Shown: piece after piece, positions 43,145 through 52,017 of the stretch
How positions within the stretch are numbered: the first letter of the stretch is position 1
Layout: each line of letters opens with the position of its first letter
NCBI GenBank assembly: GCA_903918315.1
Contig: CAIXEA010000022.1
Location: 1 to 64,000 of the forward strand
Reading direction: 5' to 3'
Source of the DNA: an uncultured Acetobacteraceae bacterium
GTDB lineage: Bacteria; Pseudomonadota; Alphaproteobacteria; Acetobacterales; Acetobacteraceae
DNA length: 64,000 nt
Position numbers and translations under genes: made by a program
Notes under the pieces: model-generated
Database searches by the model: none
Told to the model about the DNA's origin: nothing
What the model saw: only the letters and a program-made list of their open reading frames with translations

Positions 43145-44142
43145 GCTGCCTGATCCGTCGTCGAGAGCGAGCCGCTGTTGAAACACGCCGCCCAATGGCC
43201 TTGTTCGATCCCGGCCTGTGCCAGGACCGGGCGGGCGGTGGCGCAGGCATCGGTCGCAAAGCGGCAGCGCGGCCGGAACGCGCAGCCGCCATCCAATCGG
43301 GTCAGATCGGGCGGCTGGCCTTCGACGGGATCAAGCCGGGCCTGGCGGGGACGGTCCAAACGTGGAACGGAGCGCAACAGCGCGATCGTGTAGGGATGGC
43401 GCGGATCGTGATAGATCGCGGCGGCCGAACCCGATTCCACGATGCGGCCGGCGTACATGACGTTCACCCGTGTGGCGTAGCGCGCGACGATACCGAGATT
43501 ATGCGTGATGACGACCAGCGCGATGTTCAGGCGCTGCGTCAGCTCTTTCATCAGCTCCAGAATCTGGGCCTGGATCGTCACATCCAGCGCGGTCGTCGGC
43601 TCATCGGCGATAATCAGCTTGGGCTCGCAGGCCAAAGCGATGGCGATCATGATGCGCTGGCGCATGCCGCCCGATAGCTGGTGCGGATATTGTTTCAATC
43701 GCCGCGGCGCATCGGCGATGCCGACAAGGCCCAGCAGCGCCAACGCCCGCTCGCGTGCCGCGGCCGGGGTCGCGCCGCGGTGTTGTTCCAGGGTTTCCGT
43801 AATCTGCCGCCCGATCGTCAGGACGGGGTTCAGGGAGGTCATAGGCTCCTGAAAGATCATACCAATCTGGCTGCCGCGCAGTTGGCGCATCTGTTCTTCG
43901 GACAGTTTCAGCAAATCCTGGCCATCGAACAGCACCTCTCCGGCCGTGATTCGACCGGGAGGATCGGGGATGAGCCGCAGGATGGACATGGCGCCGACGG
44001 ATTTGCCAGAACCGCTTTCGCCGACGATTGCAACGGTCTCGCCGGCCTGCACGGAGTAGCTCATTCCATCGACAGCCCGCACGACGCCCGCACTGGTCCG
44101 AAATTCGGTGTGCAAGCCGCGGATGTCGAGGAGTGGTGGCAA
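43141..44142 (-). CDS. Peptide ABC transporter ATP-binding protein (DppD/OppD-like)
   Basis: This is the 333-residue first gene of the importer operon. Walker [21 protein letters not shown], signature [15 protein letters not shown], Walker [16 protein letters not shown] and the C-terminal [14 protein letters not shown] cysteine region are present. The start codon is TTG at 44142, with AGGAGG about 6 nt upstream; no ATG or GTG fits. It ends with an ATGA overlap into the DppF-like gene. The two ATPases form the heterodimer energising the DppBC channel. Confidence 0.94.
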   Translation of the reverse strand: MPPLLDIRGLHTEFRTSAGVVRAVDGMSYSVQAGETVAIVGESGSGKSVGAMSILRLIPDPPGRITAGEVLFDGQDLLKLSEEQMRQLRGSQIGMIFQEPMTSLNPVLTIGRQITETLEQHRGATPAAARERALALLGLVGIADAPRRLKQYPHQLSGGMRQRIMIAIALACEPKLIIADEPTTALDVTIQAQILELMKELTQRLNIALVVITHNLGIVARYATRVNVMYAGRIVESGSAAAIYHDPRHPYTIALLRSVPRLDRPRQARLDPVEGQPPDLTRLDGGCAFRPRCRFATDACATARPVLAQAGIEQGHWAACFNSGSLSTTDQAA

Positions 44143-44195
44143 TGTCCCCTCCTGAACGTCTTCCCGTGAATCCCTGGGTGGTTCTTATAGAACTC

Positions 44196-44225
44196 TTGCT
44201 ATCGGAGGTGGCGGGCCGCTGTCAA
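44196..44225 (-). promoter_or_regulatory. Candidate sigma-70 promoter of the Dpp-type operon
   Basis: On the - strand a perfect TTGACA (complement of 44220-44225) is followed after 18 bp by TAGCAA (complement of 44196-44201), 53 bp before the TTG start at 44142. The -35 is exact and the -10 is weak. The rest of 44226-44331 shows no feature I can name. Confidence 0.4.
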
Positions 44226-44331
44226 CGAGGGTGGTGCAATGCCGGGTGTGGATGAAAATAACAAAAGGCAGGAATCAACACAGTTTTGTTGAAGCAAACC
44301 CTCGGTCTGGACGGAGGGGCGCCGGCAACCG

Positions 44332-44694
44332 CTATTCGGTGACGACAATCTTGCCCTTCATATGCGGATGGAGGCCGCAAATGTAATTGAAGGTTCCGGT
44401 CTTATCGAACAGATAGCTGAACGTCCTGTCGGTATCGATGGTCTTCGATCGCAACGAAGATCCGATCGCCACAATCGTATGCGGAATGTCGTCATTGTTG
44501 GTCCATATGACCTCTGTCCCCTTGCGGATCGTGAGGGCGTTTGGCGCGAAGGTGAAATTGTCGATTTTGACGTCGGCCTTGGGACCTTCGGCCCGAACCG
44601 TCAGAACGCCCAGGGCCATGAGCAGCAATCCGGCGAACATAAGGCGCAGGACTCCCGGACGGGCCCGAAGGCCCGAATTTTTCGATGCGGTCAT
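44332..44694 (-). CDS. Exported cupredoxin (amicyanin/plastocyanin-like)
   Basis: This is a 120-residue single-domain blue copper protein. The signal peptide is in residues 1-36 (LRLMFAGLLLMALGVLTVRA). Type 1 copper ligands are visible: His in DDIPHTIV, then Cys, His and Met in FNYICGLHPHMKGKIVV. It probably carries electrons in the periplasm. The ATG at 44694 has GGAG 6 nt upstream. It lies 95 bp downstream of the Tat-exported phosphoesterase gene on the same strand and shares its genomic setting with the ECF sigma pair. Confidence 0.9.
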   Translation of the reverse strand: MTASKNSGLRARPGVLRLMFAGLLLMALGVLTVRAEGPKADVKIDNFTFAPNALTIRKGTEVIWTNNDDIPHTIVAIGSSLRSKTIDTDRTFSYLFDKTGTFNYICGLHPHMKGKIVVTE

Positions 44695-44789
44695 GAATGG
44701 CTCCGGTAAAGGTATAAGATGCGAACACATAAGCCGCCTGACCCCGCCGTTACGCCCACTCGGGGCGCCCGGCGGGGCCACGGGGCGGG

Positions 44790-45716
44790 TTAGCCCGCCA
44801 GCGGCGTATCGACGATCGCCAGCGGGGTCCCGGTCGAGACAAGGCTGACCCGAGCGACCCCGAGATAGGTCTTCAACTCAGCCGCGGGCACCGGCATCGG
44901 GCCCGGACCCTTCGCCACGCCGGGCGTGCCTTGCGGGAAAGCGGTTGATCGCGCGGTGTGGAACGCCACGTGCCCCTCGACCTTCTGCATCACCTGGTGG
45001 ATATGGCCATTCAGCACCGTCACTGATCCGAAGCGTTTCAGATAGGTCAGCGCCTGGGCCCCGTCGGCCGTGCCCCAGCCCCAGTCCTGATACGCGATCC
45101 AAAGCGGCACATGGGCAAAGATCACGATCGGTGTACTGGCGCTCAGGCCTTTCACGTCCTTTTCCAGCCATTCCAGCTGCGCCCCGCCGAGCGAGCCGAG
45201 GCCGGTGCCCTGCAGGTTGATCACATTCACCAGCCCGATGAAATGAACGCCATGTGCATTGAAGCTGTACCAGCCGTCTCCCTTGGTGCCCTTGCCATAG
45301 CGGTGGAGGTAGCTCTTGCGGTCCTCCTCCAACACATCGTGCTCACCCGGGACGGTGTAGATCGGCAGGCGCGTGGCTTTGAGCAGCTGCGCCCCGGTGT
45401 CGAATTCTTCGGGCTTCGACAGATGGGTGATGTCGCCCGTGTGGATCAGGAAGGATGGCTTCTCGGTCTGCATCGTCAATGCGTTCAGCGCTTGCTGGAA
45501 GGTGCCGGTCACGGCGGTATTGACCGGCTTATTGAAGCCCAGATGGCTATCGCTGACCTGCGCGAAGGTGAAGCCCGGCGTTGTCGCGGCCTCGGCCGAA
45601 CCGATGAGATGCGAGCGTGGGATACCGCCCGCGACGCTCCAGAGCATGGTGGCGCCGGCCCAGGTCATGCAGCGCAGAAAGCCGCGCCGATCGTGATTGT
45701 CGGGTTGGTCGGTCAT
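44790..45716 (-). CDS. Tat-exported metallophosphoesterase
   Basis: This encodes 308 residues. The N-terminus has a twin-arginine signal (DRRGFLRCMTWAGATM). Calcineurin-like motifs appear in order: QVSDSHLGF, LIHTGDITH, TVPGEHDVL (GNHD with Glu for Asn), IFAHVPLW and LNGHIHQVM. The enzyme should be a folded, metal-loaded periplasmic phosphatase or phosphodiesterase. The ATG at 45716 gives the Tat start; the extension to 45758 covers the 5' leader. It is divergent from the ECF sigma gene, with a mirror-image promoter-like element upstream of each. Confidence 0.9.
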   Translation of the reverse strand: MTDQPDNHDRRGFLRCMTWAGATMLWSVAGGIPRSHLIGSAEAATTPGFTFAQVSDSHLGFNKPVNTAVTGTFQQALNALTMQTEKPSFLIHTGDITHLSKPEEFDTGAQLLKATRLPIYTVPGEHDVLEEDRKSYLHRYGKGTKGDGWYSFNAHGVHFIGLVNVINLQGTGLGSLGGAQLEWLEKDVKGLSASTPIVIFAHVPLWIAYQDWGWGTADGAQALTYLKRFGSVTVLNGHIHQVMQKVEGHVAFHTARSTAFPQGTPGVAKGPGPMPVPAAELKTYLGVARVSLVSTGTPLAIVDTPLAG

Positions 45717-45763
45717 GGATGTGTCCTCGGTTCGGGGTCCGCCACGCGGCCCTTCCAACCGCC

Positions 45764-45845
45764 ATTACCGGGATGGCCGGGCGCCTATTCCCGCCGTCAG
45801 GAATTTTTATTCGGCCGGGAATAAGGCGCCGCGTTCCGGGGTAAT
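45764..45845. promoter_or_regulatory. Divergent mirror-image promoters, probable ECF sigma targets
   Basis: On the + strand GGGAAT (45817-45822) and GGTAAT (45840-45845) are 17 bp apart, 26 bp before the sigma gene. On the - strand the same pair, GGGAAT (complement of 45787-45792) and GGTAAT (complement of 45764-45769), is also 17 bp apart, 47 bp before the phosphoesterase gene. The two -35-like elements and following GGCGCC form a 14-bp inverted repeat with one bulge (45780-45793 with 45816-45830). Identical element spacing in both directions suggests both transcripts are read by the ECF sigma factor encoded here. Confidence 0.6.
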
Positions 45846-45871
45846 GTGGGTGTGACAAAGGAAAAGCGGAC

Positions 45872-46423
45872 TTGGCTCTCGACGATCGCAAACGGCGGTT
45901 TGAAGTGCTCGCGCTCCCGCATCTCGATGCGGCGTTCAATCTTGCCCGCTGGCTGGCTGGTAACACGACCGACGCCGAGGATGTGGTGCAGGACGCCTAT
46001 CTGCGCGCTTACCGTTATTTCAGCAGCTTCCAGGGCGGTGATTTCCGTGTCTGGCTGCTCGGCATCGTGCGGAACTGTTTCATCGACTGGGTCAGGGAAA
46101 ACCGCTCCGGCCGCATGCTGTTTCAGGCCGAACCCAACGCGGCCGAAGTGGAAACGGTGTGGACCGCCACCCCGCCCGATCCGGAAGCCTTGCTGCTCGA
46201 AACCCTCGACAGTCAAACACTCGAACGCATGATGGCGCATCTGCCGTTGGAATATCGAGAGATCCTGTTGCTGCGTGAGGTTGAGGATTTGTCTTATAAG
46301 GAGATTGCCACGATCACCACGACCCCCATTGGCACCGTCATGTCGCGCCTGTCGCGGGCCCGGCTCGCCTTGCGCAAGCTATGGCTGGGCGCGGAAACCA
46401 AGGAGGCCAGTCATGTCCTGTGA
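45872..46423 (+). CDS. ECF RNA polymerase sigma factor
   Basis: This is a 183-residue group IV sigma factor. Region 2 is at about 15-80 (HLDAAFNLARWLAGNTTDAE, DVVQDAYLRAYRYF, FRVWLLGIVRNCFIDW) and region 4 at about 115-170 (LPLEYREILLLREVEDLSYK, EIATITTTPIGTVMSRLSRA). The start is TTG at 45872 with AAGGA 9 nt upstream; no ATG or GTG is available in frame. It overlaps the anti-sigma gene by 11 nt. Probably autoregulated through the adjacent promoter-like element. Confidence 0.93.
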   Translation: MALDDRKRRFEVLALPHLDAAFNLARWLAGNTTDAEDVVQDAYLRAYRYFSSFQGGDFRVWLLGIVRNCFIDWVRENRSGRMLFQAEPNAAEVETVWTATPPDPEALLLETLDSQTLERMMAHLPLEYREILLLREVEDLSYKEIATITTTPIGTVMSRLSRARLALRKLWLGAETKEASHVL

Positions 46424-47168
46424 GCGCATGCGGCCCCTGTTGGTTCGGCTGGCCGACGGCGCCTTGCCCCAGCCCCGCCGCTATTTCGTTGCCCGCCACG
46501 CCGCCCATTGCAGCCAGTGCGCGGCGCGGCTTGATGAATTATGCGCGATCAGGACCATGTTGCGCACCAAGCTGCCTACTCACCGCGCGCCACCCGGCCT
46601 GGCGTCGCGCATCGTGGCGGCCTTGCCGCGCGAGACCCCGCCGGCGCCCAGTCGGCCGTGGTTCCGTATTCCGGCCTTCGGTATCGCCAGCAGCGGCATG
46701 TTCGGCGCGCTGGCCGGCATCGCACTCACCCTGGTCCTGCTGCATGATGGCGGGCGGGACGACCCGACGCTCCGGAACCTCATTGGCGGGCATGTTCGTT
46801 CGTTGATGGCCGAGCACCTGATGGATGTCGCGACCAGCGACCGCCATACGGTGAAACCCTGGCTGTCCGCGCGGCTGGATGTCTCGCCCCCGGTGCGCGA
46901 CCTCGCGGATGTCGGGTTTCCCTTGCTCGGCGGGCGGTTGGAGTATGTGGACGGGCATAAGGGGGCGGCGGTTGTCTATCGCCGGGCGCAGCATATCATC
47001 AATCTCTTCGCCTGGGCGGACGCGGGCCCGAACACCGGTTTCCGCGAACAGGCGCAGCAGGGATTCAACGTCGTGTCCTGGCGCGCGGGAGGGATCGCGT
47101 ATCATGCGGTATCCGACGTCAATAGCGATGAACTCGCCGCCTTCGCCCGGCTTGTCGGGGGCACCTGA
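46413..47168 (+). CDS. Zinc-finger anti-sigma factor
   Basis: This encodes 251 residues. The N-terminal part has the HxxxCxxC pattern of zinc-binding anti-sigma domains (ARHAAHCSQCAARLDEL). One membrane helix follows at about 85-107 (IASSGMFGALAGIALTLVLL), then a periplasmic domain (about 110-250: DLADVGFPLLGGRLEYVDGH and later). It should hold the sigma factor at the membrane until a periplasmic signal arrives. The ATG at 46413 has AGGAGG 7 nt upstream inside the sigma gene. Its 3' end overlaps the GH15 gene. Confidence 0.88.
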   Translation: MSCERMRPLLVRLADGALPQPRRYFVARHAAHCSQCAARLDELCAIRTMLRTKLPTHRAPPGLASRIVAALPRETPPAPSRPWFRIPAFGIASSGMFGALAGIALTLVLLHDGGRDDPTLRNLIGGHVRSLMAEHLMDVATSDRHTVKPWLSARLDVSPPVRDLADVGFPLLGGRLEYVDGHKGAAVVYRRAQHIINLFAWADAGPNTGFREQAQQGFNVVSWRAGGIAYHAVSDVNSDELAAFARLVGGT

Positions 47169-48924
47169 TCCGCTCCCGATTGCCGACTATGCCCTGCTCG
47201 GCGACTGCCAATCGGCCGCCCTGGTGGGAAAATCGGGTTCCATCGACTGGTTGTGCTGGCCGCGCTTCGACAGCCCGGCCTGTTTCGCCGCCTTGCTTGG
47301 CACGTCAGAGCACGGCCGCTGGTTGATTGCGCCGGATCTGCCCATTCGCGCCACAACCCGTGCCTACCGCCCCGAGACCATGGTGCTGGAGACCCTGTTC
47401 ACCACGGATCAGGGCACGGTGGTGCTGATCGATTTCATGGTGCCCGGCGGGTCATCCGTGGTTCGCATCGTCGAAGGCCGCACCGGCACGGTGCCGATGA
47501 CCTGCGAGCTGGTGCTGCGCTTCGATTACGGCGCCACCATTCCCTGGGTGACGCGCCTGGCCGCGGGCGACGGCCTGCATGCGGTGGCCGGTCCGGATCA
47601 GGTCGTCCTTCAGGCCGATACGCCCATGCATGGGGAGGGTATGACGAGCGTCGCCCGGTTTACGGCGCGGCCTGGCGCGCGGGTCCGGTTCGTTCTGACC
47701 CATGCCGCCGCGCACGCGGCACAGCCGGTGCCGCCGGACGCCGATGCCGCCTTGGCGGAGGTCGAAGCGTTCTGGCGGGATTGGTCGTCGCGCGGAACCT
47801 ATCGCGGGCCCTGGCGGGCCATGGTTGAGCGGTCGTTGTTGACGCTGAAGGCACTCAGCCATACCGAGACCGGCGGCATCATCGCCGCGCCCACGACATC
47901 CCTGCCGGAATGGCCCGGGGGGGAGCGCAACTGGGATTACCGCTTCTGCTGGCTGCGTGACGCCAGCCTGACGCTGCGCGCGCTGATGCGCGCCGGCCAT
48001 CGGGAGGAGGCCACAGCCTGGGGCGGCTGGCTCCGCCGTGTGATCGCCGGCGCCCCCGCCCAGATGCACACACTATATGGACTGGCCGGTGAGCGTGCCT
48101 TCGGCGAGCGCACGATCCCCTGGCTCCCGGGATACGGCGGTGCCCGCCCTGTACGGGTCGGCAATGGGGCCGCGGATCAGTTGCAACTCGATATCTTCGG
48201 GGAACTGATGGAGGCCTTGTTCCAGGAAGCGAGAACCGGTCTGTTTCCGCCGGGACAAAGCTGGCCGCTTCAGGTGGCCCTGATCGAGCATCTGGAGACG
48301 GTCTGGCACCGGCCCGATGAGGGGATTTGGGAAGTCAGAGGTGGCCAACAGTTGTTCACCTTCTCCAAAGTGATGGCCTGGGTGGCGGTGGATCGGGCGC
48401 TGCATGGCGCGGCGGCATTTGGGCTACCAGCCCCGCTTGAACGGTGGCGTGCGCTCCGGTCCACGATCCATGACGATGTTCTGCGGCACGGTTTCAATCG
48501 CGCGAAGGGCTGCTTTACCCAGGTCTATGGCGGTGACGCCCTGGACGCCAGCTTGTTGCTGTTGCCCCTGGTGGGCTTTTTGCCGGCCCATGATCCCCGG
48601 ATCACGGACACGGTGGCGGCCATTGAGCGGGAGCTGATGGTGGATGGATTGGTGCTGCGCTATCGCTCGGCGGATGGATTGCCGAACGGGGAGGGGGTGT
48701 TTCTCGCGTGCAGCTTCTGGTTCGTGGACAATCTGATCCTGCAAGGACGGAAAGCGGACGCGCATGCGATGTTCTCCCGTCTGGTCGCGCTGGCCAACGA
48801 CGTCGGGCTGATGGCGGAGGAATATGATCCGATCAACCATCGGATGCTGGGCAATTTCCCGCAGGCGTTTTCCCACCTGGCCCTTGTGAATACCGCGCTG
48901 AACCTGGAATCACGCGCCCGTTGA
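47104..48924 (+). CDS. GH15 family glucan/trehalose hydrolase
   Basis: This 606-residue protein is related to glucoamylase/trehalase-type (GH15) proteins. The N-terminal beta domain starts PIADYALLGDCQSAALVGKS with GSIDWLCWPRFDSPACFAAL. The (alpha/alpha)6 barrel includes ERNWDYRFCWLRDASLTLRA (general acid region) and, near the end, EEYDPINHRMLGNFPQAFSH, which holds the second acidic region. It probably cleaves trehalose or alpha-glucans in the cytoplasm, as no signal peptide is seen. The start is uncertain: ATG 47104, ATG 47128 or TTG 47152 all lie inside the anti-sigma gene, so translation is probably coupled to it. Its last 15 nt overlap the RND gene end on the other strand. Confidence 0.88.
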   Translation: MRYPTSIAMNSPPSPGLSGAPDPLPIADYALLGDCQSAALVGKSGSIDWLCWPRFDSPACFAALLGTSEHGRWLIAPDLPIRATTRAYRPETMVLETLFTTDQGTVVLIDFMVPGGSSVVRIVEGRTGTVPMTCELVLRFDYGATIPWVTRLAAGDGLHAVAGPDQVVLQADTPMHGEGMTSVARFTARPGARVRFVLTHAAAHAAQPVPPDADAALAEVEAFWRDWSSRGTYRGPWRAMVERSLLTLKALSHTETGGIIAAPTTSLPEWPGGERNWDYRFCWLRDASLTLRALMRAGHREEATAWGGWLRRVIAGAPAQMHTLYGLAGERAFGERTIPWLPGYGGARPVRVGNGAADQLQLDIFGELMEALFQEARTGLFPPGQSWPLQVALIEHLETVWHRPDEGIWEVRGGQQLFTFSKVMAWVAVDRALHGAAAFGLPAPLERWRALRSTIHDDVLRHGFNRAKGCFTQVYGGDALDASLLLLPLVGFLPAHDPRITDTVAAIERELMVDGLVLRYRSADGLPNGEGVFLACSFWFVDNLILQGRKADAHAMFSRLVALANDVGLMAEEYDPINHRMLGNFPQAFSHLALVNTALNLESRAR

Positions 48925-51900
48925 AGGCGCCACGATCGCCTTACGATGCCCGCCGAAGCGGCTCGCGAGCCGTTCCAAAGCGAGATAAACAACCGGGGTC
49001 GTGTAGAGCGTCAGCATTTGCGACACGATCAATCCGCCCACGATGGAAATGCCGAGCGGACGACGCAGTTCGGCCCCCGTCCCGAATGCCAGCGCCAGCG
49101 GCAAGGCGCCCAGCAGGGCGGCCAGTGTTGTCATCATGATCGGCCGGAATCGCTCCAGGCAGGCGGCGTGGATGGCGTCGAAGGGGGTCATGCCGTGCAG
49201 GCGCTCCGCCTCCAGCGCGAAGTCGATCATCATGATGGCATTCTTTTTCACGATGCCCATCAATAGGATGATGCCGATCATACCCATGATCGAGAGATCG
49301 GTTCCGGTGAGCCAGAGCGCGAGCAGGGCCCCCAGACCCGCGGAAGGCAGCGTCGAGATGATCGTGATCGGATGCAGCAGGCTCTCATACAGCACGCCCA
49401 GAACGATATAGATCGAGAACAGCGCCGCCGCGATCAGCACCGGTTGGGATTTAAGGGATTTCTGCAGCCACTGGGCGTTGCCCGCGAATTCGGTGCGAAC
49501 CGAGGCCGGCATACGCAGGTCCAAGGCGGCCTTTTCCACCGCGTCCTGGGCATCGCCCTGTGCCATGCCGGGCGCGAGATTGAAACTCAGTGTCGCGGCC
49601 GGGAATTGCCCCTGATGGCGGACGGCCAGGGCCTGGGTCCCACGCTCGAACGTCGCAACCGCGGAGAGCGGAACCTGACGCCCGGAGGACGCGCTCACAT
49701 AGAGTCGGCTCAGCAGAGAAGGGTCTGCTTGCAGGGCCGGGTCCACCTCCAGCACGACCTTGTACTGGTTGCGCTGGGCATAGATGGTCGACACCTGCCG
49801 TTGGGCATAAGCGTTGTTCAACGCATTATCGATCGCCACCGTGCTGACGCCCAGGCGGGACGCGGCCTCCCGGTCGATGGTCACGTTGATCTGTGGGCCG
49901 GCGCGGTCCTGGTCAGAGCTGATATCGGTGATGCCCGGGGTTGCCTGGAGTTTTTCCTCCAGCTTCAACGCCCAGATGCGCAGATCAGCGACGTCGGGGG
50001 CGATCAGCGCGTATTGAAACTGGGACCCGCCCTGCCGACCGCCGCCGCGCAAATCCTGGGCGGAGAACAGAAAAGTCTGCATGCCCCCCATTCGTCCCAG
50101 AGCCGGGCGCAATCGGGCGATCACGTCCTCTGACGAGAGCCCGCGCTCTTTAAGAGGTTTCAGATTGACCGTCAGGGAACCGCGGTTCAGCGAACTCCAT
50201 CCGCTCGAAACGCCCACTGTCGAGGCCACGCTCGCGACCGCCGGATCGGCCAGCAGGATATCGACGACCGCCTTTTGCTTGTCCTCCATGGCCTGGAAGG
50301 AAACATCGGGGTCTGCCTGAGTCGAACCGACCAGGATGCCGGTGTCTTGCAAGGGCATGAACCCTTTGGGGACCACGCCATACAGGCGCACAGTCAGCGC
50401 GACCGTGAGGACGACGATCAGAAGCATGAAGACCGGGCTTGCCAGGGCCCAGCCGAGCGTTCGCGCATACAGTCTCTGCGCCCCGCTCAGGACCCAGTCC
50501 ACTCCCCGCCAGAACAGACCGGGCCGGATGTCCGCCGTTGGGGTGGTCATGTAGCGGCCGCAAATCATCGGCGTCAGCGTCAGCGATACGACGGCCGAGA
50601 TCGCGATGGCCATGGTCAGCGTCATCGCGAATTCGTGGAACAGGCGTCCCAAAATCCCGCCCATGAAGATCAGCGGGATGAACACCGCCACCAGCGACAG
50701 GCTGATCGACAGCACGGTGAAGCCGATCTGCCGCGAGCCCAGCAGCGCGGCCCGCAGCGGGGGCTCTCCGCGCTCCATGTGCCGGACGATATTCTCAATC
50801 ATGACGATGGCATCATCGACGACGAAACCGACCGAAATCGTAAGGGCCATCAAGGAGAAATTGTCGATCGCAAAGCCCATCGCCCACATGGCCGCGATCG
50901 TGCCGCTGAGTGACAGCGGCACGGTCACCGCCGCCGCCATCGTGGGCACCAGCCTGCGCATGAACAGCAGCACCACCAGCAGCACCAGGACGATGGTGAT
51001 CAGCAGCGTCCATTGCACATCGTTGACGCTGGCCCGGATGGTCGCGGTGCGGTCGCTGATGACGGTGACCTGAATGTCGTTGGGCAGCCACTCCAGCAAT
51101 TGCGGCATCAGCGCCCGGATATGGTCCACCGTCTCGATGACGTTGGCCCCCGACTCCTTTGTGATCGTCAGCAGGATGGCCGGCTGTTTGCCGTTCCAGG
51201 CCGCGAGGCGGACATTGGCCACACTGTTGATGACCGTCGCCACGTCCGACAGGCGCAGGATCGCGCCGTTGCCGGCTTTGACGATCAGCGGCGCGTATTC
51301 CCGGGCCTGCGAGATTTGGCTGTTGAGCGCGATTCCTTCGGCATGGGAGGCGCTCTGGAAACCGCCAAGCGCGCCGATGGTGTTGGCGCCCCGGATGGCC
51401 GTGTAGACGTCCTGCGCCCCCAGACCCGCCGCGGCCAGCCGCACCGGATCGAGGGCCACGCGCACCGCTGGTTTTTCAGCCCCGTTGACGGTGACCTGGG
51501 CCACGCCTTCCGCCTGCGACAGGCGCTGCGCCAGGATGGTGTCGGCGGCGTCGTAAATCTGCGCGGTCGTCAAGGTTTCCGACGACAAGGCAATCGTCAT
51601 GATCGGTGCGTCGGCCGGGTTGAATTTTCGATAATACGGGCGGGTCGGCAGGTCCGACGGCAGATCGGTGGTGGCCGCGTTGATCGCCGCCTGCACGTCG
51701 TGCGCGGCGCCGTTGATATCGCGGTCGATGTCGAACTGAATGACGATGGAGGTGTTGCCGATAACCGAGGTCGAGGTGATCTCGGTCACGCCCGGTATCT
51801 CCCCCAGGCGGCGTTCCAACGGCGCGGCTACCGAGTTCGCCATCGTTTCGGGATCAGCGCCGGGACGGCCGGCGATGACGACGATGGTGGGGATGTCGAT

Positions 51901-52017
51901 GGATGGCAGGGCGGCGACCGGCAAAAACCGATAGGCGACCGCCCCGGTCAGGAACAACCCGATCGAGAGCAGAATCGTCGCGACCGGCCGGGCGATAAAA
52001 GGGGCGGAGACGTTCAT
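48910..52017 (-). CDS. RND multidrug efflux pump inner-membrane subunit (MdtC-like)
   Basis: This is a 1035-residue hydrophobe/amphiphile-efflux RND protein starting NVSAPFIARPVATILLSIGL. The proton-relay Asp pair is in VGFVVDDAIVMIENIVRHME (helix 4). Two large periplasmic loops and 12 membrane helices fit AcrB topology; a late helix has GMIGIILLMGIVKKNAIMMI. Sequence and pairing with a second RND gene indicate the MdtBC-type heteromultimer. Its ATG overlaps the previous gene's stop (ATGA at 52014-52017). Confidence 0.93.
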   Translation of the reverse strand: MNVSAPFIARPVATILLSIGLFLTGAVAYRFLPVAALPSIDIPTIVVIAGRPGADPETMANSVAAPLERRLGEIPGVTEITSTSVIGNTSIVIQFDIDRDINGAAHDVQAAINAATTDLPSDLPTRPYYRKFNPADAPIMTIALSSETLTTAQIYDAADTILAQRLSQAEGVAQVTVNGAEKPAVRVALDPVRLAAAGLGAQDVYTAIRGANTIGALGGFQSASHAEGIALNSQISQAREYAPLIVKAGNGAILRLSDVATVINSVANVRLAAWNGKQPAILLTITKESGANVIETVDHIRALMPQLLEWLPNDIQVTVISDRTATIRASVNDVQWTLLITIVLVLLVVLLFMRRLVPTMAAAVTVPLSLSGTIAAMWAMGFAIDNFSLMALTISVGFVVDDAIVMIENIVRHMERGEPPLRAALLGSRQIGFTVLSISLSLVAVFIPLIFMGGILGRLFHEFAMTLTMAIAISAVVSLTLTPMICGRYMTTPTADIRPGLFWRGVDWVLSGAQRLYARTLGWALASPVFMLLIVVLTVALTVRLYGVVPKGFMPLQDTGILVGSTQADPDVSFQAMEDKQKAVVDILLADPAVASVASTVGVSSGWSSLNRGSLTVNLKPLKERGLSSEDVIARLRPALGRMGGMQTFLFSAQDLRGGGRQGGSQFQYALIAPDVADLRIWALKLEEKLQATPGITDISSDQDRAGPQINVTIDREAASRLGVSTVAIDNALNNAYAQRQVSTIYAQRNQYKVVLEVDPALQADPSLLSRLYVSASSGRQVPLSAVATFERGTQALAVRHQGQFPAATLSFNLAPGMAQGDAQDAVEKAALDLRMPASVRTEFAGNAQWLQKSLKSQPVLIAAALFSIYIVLGVLYESLLHPITIISTLPSAGLGALLALWLTGTDLSIMGMIGIILLMGIVKKNAIMMIDFALEAERLHGMTPFDAIHAACLERFRPIMMTTLAALLGALPLALAFGTGAELRRPLGISIVGGLIVSQMLTLYTTPVVYLALERLASRFGGHRKAIVAPSTGA

